DNA of 64,000 nucleotides from Brienomyrus brachyistius. Lineage: Eukaryota; Chordata; Actinopteri; Osteoglossiformes; Mormyridae. Positions 48,319 through 58,897 of the stretch are shown in pieces; the stretch's first letter is position 1, and every line of letters starts with the position of its first letter. A program made the translations under genes and the position numbers. The notes below the pieces were generated by a model. That model was not told the DNA's origin and ran no database searches. It saw only the letters and a list, made by a program, of their open reading frames with translations. The stretch is taken from contig NC_064534.1 in the NCBI RefSeq assembly GCF_023856365.1, forward strand, positions 13,598,536-13,662,535. Reading direction: 5' to 3'.

Positions 48319-48680
48319 GACACCTGTTCCCTTTGGGTGGTCTTTGGCTTGAAGTTACACGATGTGGAAGTCCAAGGGAAGAACCACCGGGAGACACAGC
48401 AGCGGGAAAGGCAGAAGGGGTCGGCGGCGGCGCGCTTCCCAGCTCCCTAACTGTCCTGTAATCCCTTTGAGACACAGCTCATTATGGTAGGATAAAGCCA
48501 TTTTCCTGGACCGTTCTTGTTCGTCTCGGTCTCAGCCAAGCATTGCGGCCTGGCGCCGCGGCCTCTTCACATCCACAACATCAGGTGTAATGTTACTGTT
48601 TGTTGTGGCCTGTGTAGACTAATAGTTTGTTGGACGTCTGTGTTGGTGTAAACCAGCGGAACATACACCTTGCGTGGCCG
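48030..48680. other. GC-richer patch about 2 kb upstream of nkx2.7
   Basis: CpG-containing blocks (for example 48030-48130 and 48410-48560, including gtcggcggcggcgcgc and ggcgccgcggcc) interrupt AT-rich DNA. They could mark an unannotated promoter or enhancer. No convincing frame or core promoter accompanies them. Confidence 0.3.
48276..48318. repeat. (AAT)n microsatellite
   Basis: About fourteen AAT units. They create spurious poly-Ile frames on both strands. Confidence 0.95.
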
Positions 48681-50164
48681 GGTCAGCCAACCGTGAGGAC
48701 CTGTATACTAATTTAGCACAGTTTCAATAAACACAAAGCCAAAGGATGTATTCTTTGAGAGCTCATTTTAGCGCTTCTTTCGTTAGCAACAGGCAAGTTT
48801 ATTTTGGATCGTAATCACGGGGACGTGATTCAGCTAGCTCGGATAACCGTGATAGAGAATTTGGGATATAGTACTGGAACCCGGAAATCTTTTCTCGTGT
48901 TTGCTTAGATTCGCTGAAGAAGAGATTATTTACTTTAACCAAGACCATTTAAAGCTCTGTAAATCATTAGGAGAACAGAAAAAACAACACGACAGTCTGT
49001 TTAAATGGCACGCAAATACATTTGTAAGCACGAGTTCCCTTGTTCTATAAGGCCCGTGCCTTTAAAATTTTATTCTGTATCAGATCTTCTAGTCTAAAAG
49101 AACGGCATTATCATAATATTGTTTGTGATTTTCATTATTGTGTTTGAAGTTATTCGACGTTAATTTACACTAATTAAAATCATACAGACTTAAAAAAAAG
49201 AATTTTACCCATGTATAGTTCAACCACATATATAGGCCTATTACAAATCCGGCAGGAATATACTGAAGCAAATGTATAAAGGTTACTTCAAAAATTGATC
49301 TTTTTCGTTACTGAAATAAAAATAAGATACAGAGGTTTCAGTCAGCATGCAAGGGTTAATTCTGAACATCCAGTATATAAAAATGCAAATATACATTCTA
49401 AAAATATGTCCTAGTTTATTGGCACGCAGAGCCAGCGATGTTGAGTTCTTCGACAAAGCGCATTTATTGGTTTTACCTTGCCTATACAGTCGTCTTATTT
49501 TTGTTGACATAAACATGACATTGAAGGAAGAATTCCCTTAATTTTCCTAATTAAATTCCTCGATTCCCTTCCTATTGTTCTGTCAGTTTGACTCTTTCAC
49601 CATCTCATAGCACTACCAGCTATCAGTATAGGACCCATCGATAAGCAAAGCAAACACTGATCAAACAGCCCCGACGAAACCCCGTAAGGAGCTAATAGTG
49701 TCTGAAACCGGCTATGAGCAGTGATGGTCGGAAGTAGTGCTGTGAAACGATCTGGATAATGTCCAGCGCACCAAACATATCAGTGCTATTTACTGAAGAA
49801 AACACATCATACCAACATGCTTTCAAATTTAAAAAGTACAATATCTAAAGCTTAGCCTTTATTTATAATGCGTATTGACCATAGAATGAACACATCTGCA
49901 TTATGGTGAGTACAACAGGTAGTGGGGGGTAATGAGAAAATACTCCTCCATATTTATGAACGTCAAACGGCAGGTACACCTGCAACCCGCTTTTGATATC
50001 AACACACCACCCCCAATCATTACGCGGAAGAAAGAGACATCCAACAGGAACGAGGCACATAATCTTCATTTGGTCATTATATGTAAGTACAGAAGTGAAT
50101 AACTGGGGTGTATTTCTGGACAAAGGCTGCGCTTCTGCATTCCGACCACTCCGTCCCGGATGGA

Positions 50165-50360
50165 AATGGGTGTGGTTTAAAAAAAATCCAGATTTAAGTG
50201 TGCCCAATACCACGTGCTCATTGCTTGGCTAATGGCTGTTGGAGGAAGTGCTCAGTGCTGAAAAGGTAAACCCCGACCGAGGGGAAGCCCACCGCACAAA
50301 GATTGAACAACTGTTGCGCTAACTTGTCAAATGAACTAAGGTCTTGATGCGGCTATAAAA
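50165..50360 (+). promoter_or_regulatory. nkx2.7: nkx2.7 proximal promoter
   Basis: TATAAAA lies at 50354-50360, 58 bp before the ATG, predicting a 5' UTR of only about 30 nt. Upstream are CCAAT (50204-50208), an E-box cacgtg (50212-50217), an NK2-type site ttaagtg (50194-50200) and a T-box-like ggtgtg (50169-50174). The short motifs could occur by chance; the TATA position is the strong part. Confidence 0.6.
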
Positions 50361-50417
50361 TCGGCTATAGATTCACGCTATATTTTTCTCGAGAAGTCTC
50401 TCCGGTTGCTGCCAGTG

Positions 50418-52156
50418 ATGCTTCCTAGTCCTATGACTTCTACGCCGTTCTCTGTTAAGGACATTCTCAAGTTGGAGCAACAGAACTCCCACCACGCTTT
50501 CCATCAGCAAGGATTTTTCCTTCCAGACCAGGATGTCCCACCCATTCAGTCTTCGCAGTGCATGCAGCAAAGCATGGAGGTTCTGTACAGTCCGGAGAAG
50601 CCGCCGTGCACGCCGGCCGGACAAGCAAAATTCCCCGTAAAGTCGGACAGCTTTGACATCCTGAGGGGGCCTTGCAGCTCCCCGCTGGAAGAGAGTGATC
50701 CGAGCGACGACCCAGGTGAGCAGCGTCACCGTCGCGCTTTCGCTAGTTATATTTCAGTCGGAGCGTTGTACAAAATACTAATATGGAATTTGTTTAAAAT
50801 ATGTACTATTATTTACATTTGTACTTAATCTGCGAATAATGTGCGTATTGTCATTTTCTATTTTAACACTGGTACATTTGTAGGTATACGAGATGTCTCT
50901 CAAAATCAATATACTTGTTGTAAATTGATGTGCTTTTAATTGCTATACCAGAAACGAATAAGCTTTCGAATAAACCTGCAGCAAAACATTAATCTCACGA
51001 GCAATATGCAAAAGCACTATATACATAAAGTCAACGGTATAAAAGATACTGCGAAAGCATCATATACATGGCTGGCACGTGAAAGAAGGGTTTAAATAAC
51101 CTTATTGTGGAGCCATGTACAGTAGCCTGTAAGTCAAGCTTTACGGGGCTTCGGCGCGTATTCCCAAATTACTATTGGGAAATGTATAATTATTTTCGGC
51201 TCAGGAATAAGGTTACTTTCGGTTTCAAATAAAACAATCGAATTGAATAACATAAAATATTATACATAGTGTGTATGATAAAAAAAATGAATACCTCCTA
51301 GCTATTCATATACATTCAACGAAGTTTTAATTTTTAAAACACGAAAGTTCTTTGAGGATATGCCATCTGTCATATTACGTTTTTATTCATTCAGCCAGTT
51401 TTACAAATCCGTTATTTACGCTACATCGTCAATCACACATTCATGCTTTGCTTGAGGCCTTGCAGCATATGTAACACCCATCCTCTACATGTTAGTTTTT
51501 GCCGTTAATTTTAAAGCATTAACTGAGCATCTCTTGAAATGACCTTTTCTTGTATTGCAGGGACCTGTGTGCACGGCGACTCGCCGGACTGTAACAAGAA
51601 GAGCGACGATATTTTCTCGGACCGACCGAAGCAGAGACAGCGCAGGAAGCCGCGGGTCCTCTTTTCTCAGACGCAGGTGTTCGAGCTGGAGCGTCGCTTC
51701 AAGCAGCAGCGGTACCTGTCTGCGCCTGAACGCGACCACCTCGCCGGCGTCCTCAAGCTCACCTCCACCCAAGTTAAAATCTGGTTCCAGAACCGGAGAT
51801 ATAAGTGTAAGCGACAGAGACAAGATAAGTCCCTTGAATTAGCTGGACATCCTCCCCCACCACGAAGGGTGGCAGTGCCGGTGCTCGTGCGGGATGGCAA
51901 ACCTTGCCTTACGGGATCCCAGACATATAACCCCCCATACAACGTAACAGTTGGCACTTATCAGTACAACACCTATTATGGCGGCTACGGCAATAATCCG
52001 TACAGTTGCAGTTACCCAGGGGTGCCAGCCGGCCCTAGTGCCACACAAGCCAGCGGCCACATCGTGAATATGAATCTCGGCATGGGCAACGCGGATGGAA
52101 GCTTGAGCCAACAGGGACACTTTCAGGCAACATTACAAGGAATTAGAGCGTGGTGA
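50418..52156 (+). CDS. nkx2.7: homeobox protein Nkx2.7 (Nkx2-6 orthologue), two exons, complete
   Basis: Exons are 50418-50715 and 51561-52156, joined across an 845 bp GT-AG intron, giving 297 aa. It is an NK2-class transcription factor of cardiac and pharyngeal mesoderm and endoderm. Residues 9-20 ([12 protein letters not shown]) are the TN/EH1 repressor motif. The homeodomain spans 127-186, with Trp174, Gln176, Asn177 and the NK2-diagnostic Tyr180 (position 54) that selects CACTTNA sites. The NK2-specific domain is 201-216 ([16 protein letters not shown]), and the protein ends GIRAW, as in the Nkx2-5 group. The middle is Tyr/Asn/Gly-rich. The ATG at 50418 is preferred because MLPSP resembles the family start; the frame is open slightly upstream, but only with TTG. 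Sequence alone could also fit nkx2.5. Linkage to stc1 and nkx3-1 favours nkx2.7/NKX2-6. Confidence 0.92.
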
Positions 52157-52406
52157 AAACTAACAAGTGGAGCTCTCGTGACCCCTTTTTAGAAGAACAT
52201 ACGAAATGACAATTAAGCAACAGCACACCCAAAGTCAATTTTACTGAGCTGTTTTTTTTTTTGTTTTGGATTTAACAAATCCTGGCTGTGTCTAAAGAGT
52301 AAACAAAAATGGGGATAAGTTTATATATTTTTTTTTGTAAAATATGTCCATTATTTTCAAACAGTATGTGATTTTATACTTTTGTATTTAGGCAATGGAA
52401 TGATAG

Positions 52407-52412
52407 AATAAA
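52407..52412 (+). terminator. nkx2.7: nkx2.7 polyadenylation signal
   Basis: AATAAA lies 250 bp after the stop and is followed within 25 bp by a GT-rich gaatgtgttgtttctt, the usual downstream element. This predicts a short 3' UTR. Confidence 0.65.
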
Positions 52413-52419
52413 GGCGAAT

Positions 52420-55000
52420 GTGTTGTTTCTTACTTGAACCGTTTGTTTTTTAGTCAAGATTCCGTATGGTGTTTCTGAGCACAAAATCATTGTGAATGTT
52501 TGTAGTATTAAAATTTAAAACTACGAAGCACCATATTTGTATTTTAGAAGGGAACATACATCGAGTAAATAAACGCTTAATAAATGAAGCAGAACAAACC
52601 CATATCATTAAAAGGAGTTTGTGTAATCAAGTACACTCTTATTTTTTTAATTTAAACTAGCCTAAATGCTTTATAAGTAATTATTTTTTTCACGTCAGTT
52701 GTAAATTGACGACGGGATGTTTCAATTTCCACCGGAAATTATGGATTATGGCATTCTTAAATAATAAACGGCAAATTGTTTCACACAAACTAAATTTGGA
52801 TTACATACGCCCTAGTTACAATCTCCCACAATTATTTTATAAATTAATTAAAAATGAAAAATCCTTTAATATAATTATGAAAATGTTTTTATAATCGTTA
52901 TAGACTTTGTGTATATTATTGCAGATAGATGCACACGACACTTTTATTGTATTGTAAGTAAAAGTATACGTTTAATGGATCGTTTATATGATAACGGTGT
53001 ATGTTAATTCTTCTTCACATTTATATAAAAAGACTAACAAATCCACAATATGTAAAAGGTCAAATAAAATAAGGTAAAACTACGAACAAACGTTAAATTA
53101 CATTATGGGCTTTTATGTAGAAAAACTGAAATTTTACACATTTAAGCGAAACGTATTAAAATATATTTCTAAACCTCCCCACATGTTTATTTGCTCATCA
53201 CCAACTATCTGTGCTTAACCTGTATTACTGATTGAAACATTACTAGAAACCATTAAAAACATGCAAAGACTGATATGCTTTTAACCACTTTGATTGTTAT
53301 CATTATCTGATTAAACTAATATAGACCTATTTCTAGTGTTAAATGCAAGGTAAAACTACTAAACTATCTATATTCCTGCTTTATAACACAACAATAGGCT
53401 AATATTTCCTAGTCCCTCTGTGTAAAAAGCTGTTGATTAGACCGATTCTTAAACCTGTCCGCAATCTTAATTCTATCAAATTGGGAGGTCATTATTGTCC
53501 TACGGTCAAAACATCAGAACAATAGCAGAGAAGAGCGATAAGGCTAGAGAACCTGGCCGGCAGAGGTGTGCAGGTAAGAGTAAATAAACCCGCAGACACA
53601 CTGGCTCTGCTTCTCTCGTAGCTTTCGATCGAACAAGGAAACATTACCAATCCGATTAATTTGCAATCGATCTGAGTGCGAGATACAAGCGCCACTTGAG
53701 CTGCTCAGAGCTAAATAGTTTAGATTAATTTGGATGTCATAAGGGGAAGGATTTCCTACGCGACTGGCGGAGATTCCGCGTTTCCTCTCACAAAATGTAT
53801 AAATCTAACTGCGGCGTTACTATACGTATGTCAATATACAAAATATCCATACGTATTCATATATTAAAATGCAAACTATCTTTGTTTAAAAGGCCAATCT
53901 CTCTGCAAAATAGTGGCTTGTTAGGCAGTAGATAGCCTACGTGGCCTTGCATATTACTACACATTAATCGAAGAGTGTTATTTTATTGCGGCACACGCTG
54001 TACCACACTGCACTTCACAAAAACACGTATTCAGTGAACCCACGACACCGGATGTTTGCATTCGTCTATATTTTTAGTGTATCTGTCGCACAACCAAGAA
54101 CGTTTATTAATGCTGCAGCGTGCCGACAAATCCAGGATCTGTCAGATCACCAGATCAACCAGGGTTGCAAAAGGCGTTTATCAATTTTAAATCAATGCTT
54201 TATTTCGCCGCCTTAATAACCACCATACAAAATATAACTATATGACTAAGCAGACAAAGTATTACGGCGATTAGTATCTGAGAGAGAAAACCTCCTTATA
54301 ACGGCAAGGTCACAATGACATCAATCCGTAAATCCAAAACTAAATTAAATAAATGACGGCCGACAACACGCGCGGTCTATAGTGACCGACTGAAAGAACG
54401 GAATAGTGATGTTATTTCATTCTGGCATGCACTGTTTCATACGTTCATCAGCTATATCATATTTTGTGATGTCTGCACGTTAGATGTTTATATACAACTC
54501 ACAAAAAGAATAATTAAAGCACTTATAAAGTGGCCTCACCATAAGTCTGCTTAGCAGTAGGCAGTATGAAAAAGAAGATGCTTTTTAATCTCATCTTGCA
54601 CTTGTCCAGGCTGCTGAAGAAGCATTTAGTACCTGGAGAGTTTATACCTGTAAGACCCAGTCTGTCTTATCTGCTCACTATTTACCTGCATGCCATTATG
54701 CTCTCAGCCCCACAACAGTGCAGGAGAATATGTTCCAAGCATATCGCCCCCATGAACATTAACAGGCACACGATGGCCTGTTTTGGGGGGGGGGGGGGGG
54801 GCTTAGTGCTGGAGACTGATGGCTGTTTATAATCGACACATCAGCAGTGCAGTGAGAGAAGACCGCAAGTAAATTATCCCCCCCCAAGCCCACAAAGTGT
54901 CAGTGTCCAAGCTTGCACCTCATCCTTCCTAGGCTAGCTGGACAAAGCCTCGGGTTGACTTGGGGGAGGGGGGGGGCAGGAGAAACACAACAGAGCTTGG
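52420..55000. other. nkx2.7-nkx3-1 intergenic gap, proximal part
   Basis: AT-rich anonymous DNA without recognisable exons or transposon ends. A 17 bp G run lies at 54785-54801. Confidence 0.45.
54785..54801. repeat. poly-G tract (17 G)
   Basis: Uninterrupted run of 17 guanines. Confidence 0.9.
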
Positions 55001-55019
55001 AGATAAGAGGGTGGTGTGG

Positions 55020-55320
55020 CTCTGTGCTGCACTAGCGGCAGACAGAGTGGAGACCGGAGCCACTTGAGCGGATCAGATAAGCGGCGCGTGTGTCGGCAGC
55101 TTAGCTCAGCGCTGCGGCCCAGTGAGGAGACCCTGCAAGGCAGCATGGGATGGGGCGGGTGCCGGCATTCCCCAGGCCGCGAATGAGGGGAGTGTGTGCT
55201 GCAGCCGGCACCGCTAAGCAGCAAAGCTGGCAGGAGGCACACCTGTGGGCCCCGGAGGGCCAAAACGCGGCTGCAGGACGGTGCGCTTAGAGCAGCAGAT
55301 CCCTGCGTGAGAAATAAACA
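55020..55320. promoter_or_regulatory. GC-rich island with NK2 and GATA sites
   Basis: This is a GC-rich block in AT-rich surroundings, 2.9 kb downstream of nkx2.7. It contains cacttga (55061-55067), the NK2 consensus, and agataa (55075-55080), a GATA site, within 20 bp. That pairing recurs in known cardiac enhancers. The minus-strand frame crossing it (161 codons) looks like a by-product of base composition. The enhancer role is inference. Confidence 0.3.
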
Positions 55321-55439
55321 ATCTAAAGGCAGCACACAAAAAATAATGGAATCCAGGCCCCAAAAGGGAAAAAAACGGGTATTCACACATTGTGTCCCCA
55401 TAAGGTAAGGTATACCCACTCACACTCACACATACACAC

Positions 55440-55700
55440 ACATACTTATATTTTTTGTGGGGACTTTTCATTAATTCCTATGGGGAAAACTCTAATCCCA
55501 ACATGACACCCTTAACCCTAATCCTAACCCTAACCCTAACCCTACCCAGCCCTAACCATAAGTAACCAAAAAAATTTGGCTTTTGGAATTTTTCATTGTT
55601 TGATTGCATTTATATAATTAGTATGAAATTCAGTTCCCCCTTTGTGGGGATTGAAAAGGAAGTCAAAATAACATTTGGTCACACAATATATATGACCCCC
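55440..55700 (+). repeat. second copy of the tgtgggga/CCCTAA dispersed repeat
   Basis: It begins ttttttgtggggacttttca and continues with ctaatcccaacatgacaccc, a ccctaaccctaaccctaacc run, ccagccctaaccataagtaa and a second tttgtggggattgaaaagga. It aligns with 31905-32175 from the first gggga to aagtaaccaaa. Confidence 0.65.
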
Positions 55701-55705
55701 CCCCC

Positions 55706-55708
<3 letters not shown>

Positions 55709-55750
<42 letters not shown>
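55709..55750. repeat. (AC)n microsatellite
   Basis: About 21 AC units, next to the dispersed repeat above and preceded by a C run. Confidence 0.95.
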
Positions 55751-55753
<3 letters not shown>

Positions 55754-56284
55754 CAAAACAACTTACCATCAGACCACATTAAAGGTGCTAATTTATAAAT
55801 CATATACCCCCATGATAGCATCAACTGTAACAGTGACCGTTATAAGAGTTACCACTAATAGCTTTTAAAACAGGCGAACTGCGATACACTTAGAGTTGTC
55901 ATTGTAAATGAATATATTTTATCATTTCCCCATACAAAGACGAAATTGAAATAACAGAAATACATCGTTTAGACTTCTGTGCAGTGTTTATCGTTTTGTA
56001 ATGTCATATTACCCTTTTGCGCATGTTTTACATCAGAAGACGAAACAAACAACAAATGACAAACAGCAAACAGCAAAAATCTTAAATATGCGAATCAGAG
56101 CCTACAGCAAAAAAACGAAGTAAGACTTCGTAAGAAATCACTGACCCAACGCACAGGAAAACCGGACTTTGTGTTCATCGATTTAAAAAAGGGAGAGGCA
56201 ATAATAAACACAACTTAATTGCAATTTTCAGTTAAGCCGCGGACAGCCATCCACATTTTGAGCTTGGAAAAGTTTTATTTTTGT

Positions 56285-56560
56285 CTTGCCTGTACCGTCC
56301 GGAACAAAACTAACGGCCCGATCGTCTCTCCCACTTCCCCTGCGTACACACATCTGTCGGCACTTAGGAGACATCACTCAGCTGTCCGCCATCTATAAAC
56401 AGCCTCTTGTCCTCTGGCAGGAGCAGGCCAGACCTCGACGGGTCGGTGCCAAACATTGCGCGGCGGAGCGTCCAGCCTCCCGCACGGCGCTCAGCGCACC
56501 CCGCGCCGCGGCTCCTCGCAGCCCCATCCGCTCCCACGTGCATCTCTGAGGTTTACAAGC
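56285..56560. promoter_or_regulatory. CpG island between nkx2.7 and nkx3-1
   Basis: By hand count there are about 26 CpG dinucleotides in roughly 270 bp, far above the neighbouring DNA. A TATA-like ctataaac (56393-56400) lies inside, and AATAAA occurs downstream at 56796. Frames crossing it lack an ATG near the start and match no family. It may be a promoter of a non-coding transcript or a methylation-free regulatory island. Confidence 0.45.
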
Positions 56561-58030
56561 TGTTCTGCTACGTTTCGCAAACCGGTTGTGAAATATCGTT
56601 CATTTATGTTTCATTAAATCCTACAGTCACCCACTGTGCCTCCGCTGAATACATGCGCGTCTGGGCGCGTTGGTGCAGTTCCATGAAGGCAGATTTTTTT
56701 TGCAACGACGCGCTTTATACGTACTTTTCCCCAGGATTTTTAATGACTGTTTTTCTTCACGCATACCGTATGTCAGTGTGTTTTATTCTGGGTGAAATAA
56801 ACAGTTTCATAATATAAAGTAAGGGAAGAAACATTCGTTCGAGTATTTATACACGTTTGTCAAGTGCTTTGAGCCAATTATGCCGGGAATGGATCTTTAT
56901 AAAACATGAATTGATTTCTTTCGATAGTTTCTTACTTAATTCGTTTAGAATGAATTACTGAAGCACTGGGACTTAAGGAGCCGAGCAATTACATTTTATC
57001 CGGTCTTAATGAGCATATGTAAAATAAAGATAGGCCTATGCTCCCAGAAGGGATGTATTGTTCATTTATAATTCCACAGCTCGTCCTGAAATCTTTAGAA
57101 ATTTATATCGGTAGGGTGCTGACACCGTGTCCCACCTCATCACCACACCCTTGGCTGGTGTTTTGTTTGTATAGCGTTACAGAAGAGCCGTACTGTTCTC
57201 AGCACACTGGAGAACATTTTTTAAGGATCAAAGCTACTAAGAGATATACAATTTGACCTGCCATTCAGTCTGTCATCGCCTAGCCTTGACATACTCGTCT
57301 TTGTTTGTTCTTACCAGCTTGATTTCACTTTTTAATTTTTCGCTAATAAAGTTATGGCACCGCTTTTAACTCACATTTCTACATTTCGGTTATTATTATT
57401 ATTAGGTTACGTCAAAGCAAAAGCAACTCCTGGCGACAGTATAATCGGCATTATTTCACAAAGTCTTAAGACTGCGTCTTTAGGTTTCCCCAAAGGCAGT
57501 ACTTCAGTACAGCCCTTTACATCACACAATAAGCGCTTTCAAATATACCGTATATATTTGAAATAGCAGCCAAAGAAAATAACATTACTGGTAATTAGTT
57601 CTCTGTTTACCGTTGCACTGTATTAAGCGAAATGCTTGGGTTTTTTTGTGAGAAGATCATTTGTATGCAGTACTCCAGTTAAAGTTGCACTTGAGTACAT
57701 GGATAGCAATTATAACCTCGCACTGCCCCCTGCTGGGAATGAATTAAAATTTTCCTCACCTCAGGGTGCAACAGGATCTCTTTTGGACCAAGAAACAAAG
57801 AAAAACCGCTTCTAGTTCAAACACTATTACTTCAACGTTGAAGTGTTTTCCAAGATATATTCGCTTGAAACAATATAGCTTTCACCAATCCAGAGATTTA
57901 CTGATAGATATCAGAGATAAACCATGTTATTACACCGATGAACCATGTTCCCTACACTGATTCTTGACTTTAAGGGAGTGGTTTTGTATTAAAAACACTG
58001 CTGCCTTAAATGTACTATACACATTTGAAT
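56561..58030. other. gene-free intergenic DNA
   Basis: No gene is recognised. An isolated tcaagtg (NK2-type) occurs near 56860, and one full CTCF-core match lies at 57723-57736. Confidence 0.45.
57721..57736 (-). promoter_or_regulatory. CTCF binding-site match (minus orientation)
   Basis: On the minus strand it reads ccagcagggggcagtg. All 14 positions fit the vertebrate CTCF core CCASYAGRKGGCRS. It lies between the two homeobox genes, 770 bp from a second full match pointing the other way. Confidence 0.55.
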
Positions 58031-58034
58031 TCCA

Positions 58035-58250
58035 GACATCCATCCATCTTCCACCCACTTATCCTGGTCTGGGTCCTAGAGGGGCCTGGAGCCTGTCCCA
58101 GGCAGCACAAGCCAAAAGGCTGAGGAACATACTGGACAGGATGCCAGTCTACAATGCACATACACCACGGCCATGTTATAAGTGGATTAAACCACACGAT
58201 ATGGATGGAACATGCAAACTCTACACACACAGCAGAGGCAGGAGGTGTGA
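58035..58250 (-). mobile_element. fish interspersed repeat with CATCCATCC end
   Basis: It starts catccatccatcttccacc, continues cacttatcctggtctgggtc, then ctggagcctgtcccaggcag, and ends with gaacatgcaaactctacaca. This is the reverse orientation of the GGATGG-tailed family. The copy is moderately complete and diverged. Confidence 0.65.
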
Positions 58251-58490
58251 CTCTACTCAATTGGTTTTGGTTGTCTCAATGTATATGTCACTCCAGAATG
58301 AATAAAATATAATTAGTGAAACAAAGTAACATATTTTGATCTTTGCAAATCAAAATGCACACATATAATTATATGAATTATATACATCATGATTAATCAG
58401 GGTAAAGGCTAAAGATTCGCTTTTTGAAACATTTTGAGGAAAGAGCCCACACAGATGTCTGTAACGTTTGAGGATGACTCGCGCCACTAG

Positions 58491-58508
58491 AGGGCAGCTA
58501 TGCTATAC
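58491..58508 (+). promoter_or_regulatory. CTCF binding-site match (plus orientation)
   Basis: The core ccactagagggcag at 58494-58507 fits all 14 positions of CCASYAGRKGGCRS. It lies about 2.6 kb upstream of the nkx3-1 TATA box. The same phrase can also occur inside dispersed repeats, so occupancy is not assured. Confidence 0.55.
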
Positions 58509-58599
58509 ATTACTACTAACACGCAGCATCCCCTACTCTATGGTCACACGCTGCCGCGACTCAGCGTTAAAACCTTAAAACTGTGAGGGAGCAATTAAA

Positions 58600-58862
58600 C
58601 CTGAAAAGGATGATTTTTTTTTATTATTAATGTGTCTACTGTTGTGACACTCTCACATGTCACCATCAAGACTGAAGATGGCTTCAATGGCAACTGGACG
58701 CTGATAATCCACATATCAAGCGCAATCATCAATCATCCCTCTCAGTACAGATCACAGATAGACTCGTTTCTGAGAGTCTAAGCGGTGATATATTTAAGAG
58801 AACAAAGTTTTTAACTCGTACTGGGTGCCCTCTCCATCTTTAAATGGCAATGGGCATGCACA

Positions 58863-58897
<35 letters not shown>

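Larger units (their letters stand above)
46850..50190. other. upstream flank of nkx2.7, no gene seen
   Basis: AT-rich DNA with AAT arrays and one GC-richer patch at 48.0-48.7 kb. No coding exon is recognised. Developmental enhancers of nkx2.7 could lie here, but sequence alone does not identify them. Confidence 0.45.

Noticed and set aside
50373..50729. 118-codon minus-strand frame over nkx2.7 exon 1
   Set aside because: Antisense shadow of a conserved coding exon.
50716..50828. Read-through of nkx2.7 exon 1 into the intron as a separate isoform
   Set aside because: The frame stays open for 37 codons past the donor, but the donor (cag|gtgag) is strong and the extension is unconserved in appearance.
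54934..55419. 161-codon minus-strand frame
   Set aside because: Pro/Ser/Leu-rich translation of GC-rich and C-rich DNA, no family resemblance, no splice or promoter support.
55505..55545. Interstitial telomere repeat or chromosome-fusion scar
   Set aside because: The CCCTAA units are few and imperfect and lie inside a dispersed repeat that has another copy at 32 kb.
56407..56817. 136-codon frame crossing the CpG island as a gene
   Set aside because: The apparent first codon is TTG, no ATG lies near the start, and the protein has no recognisable domain.
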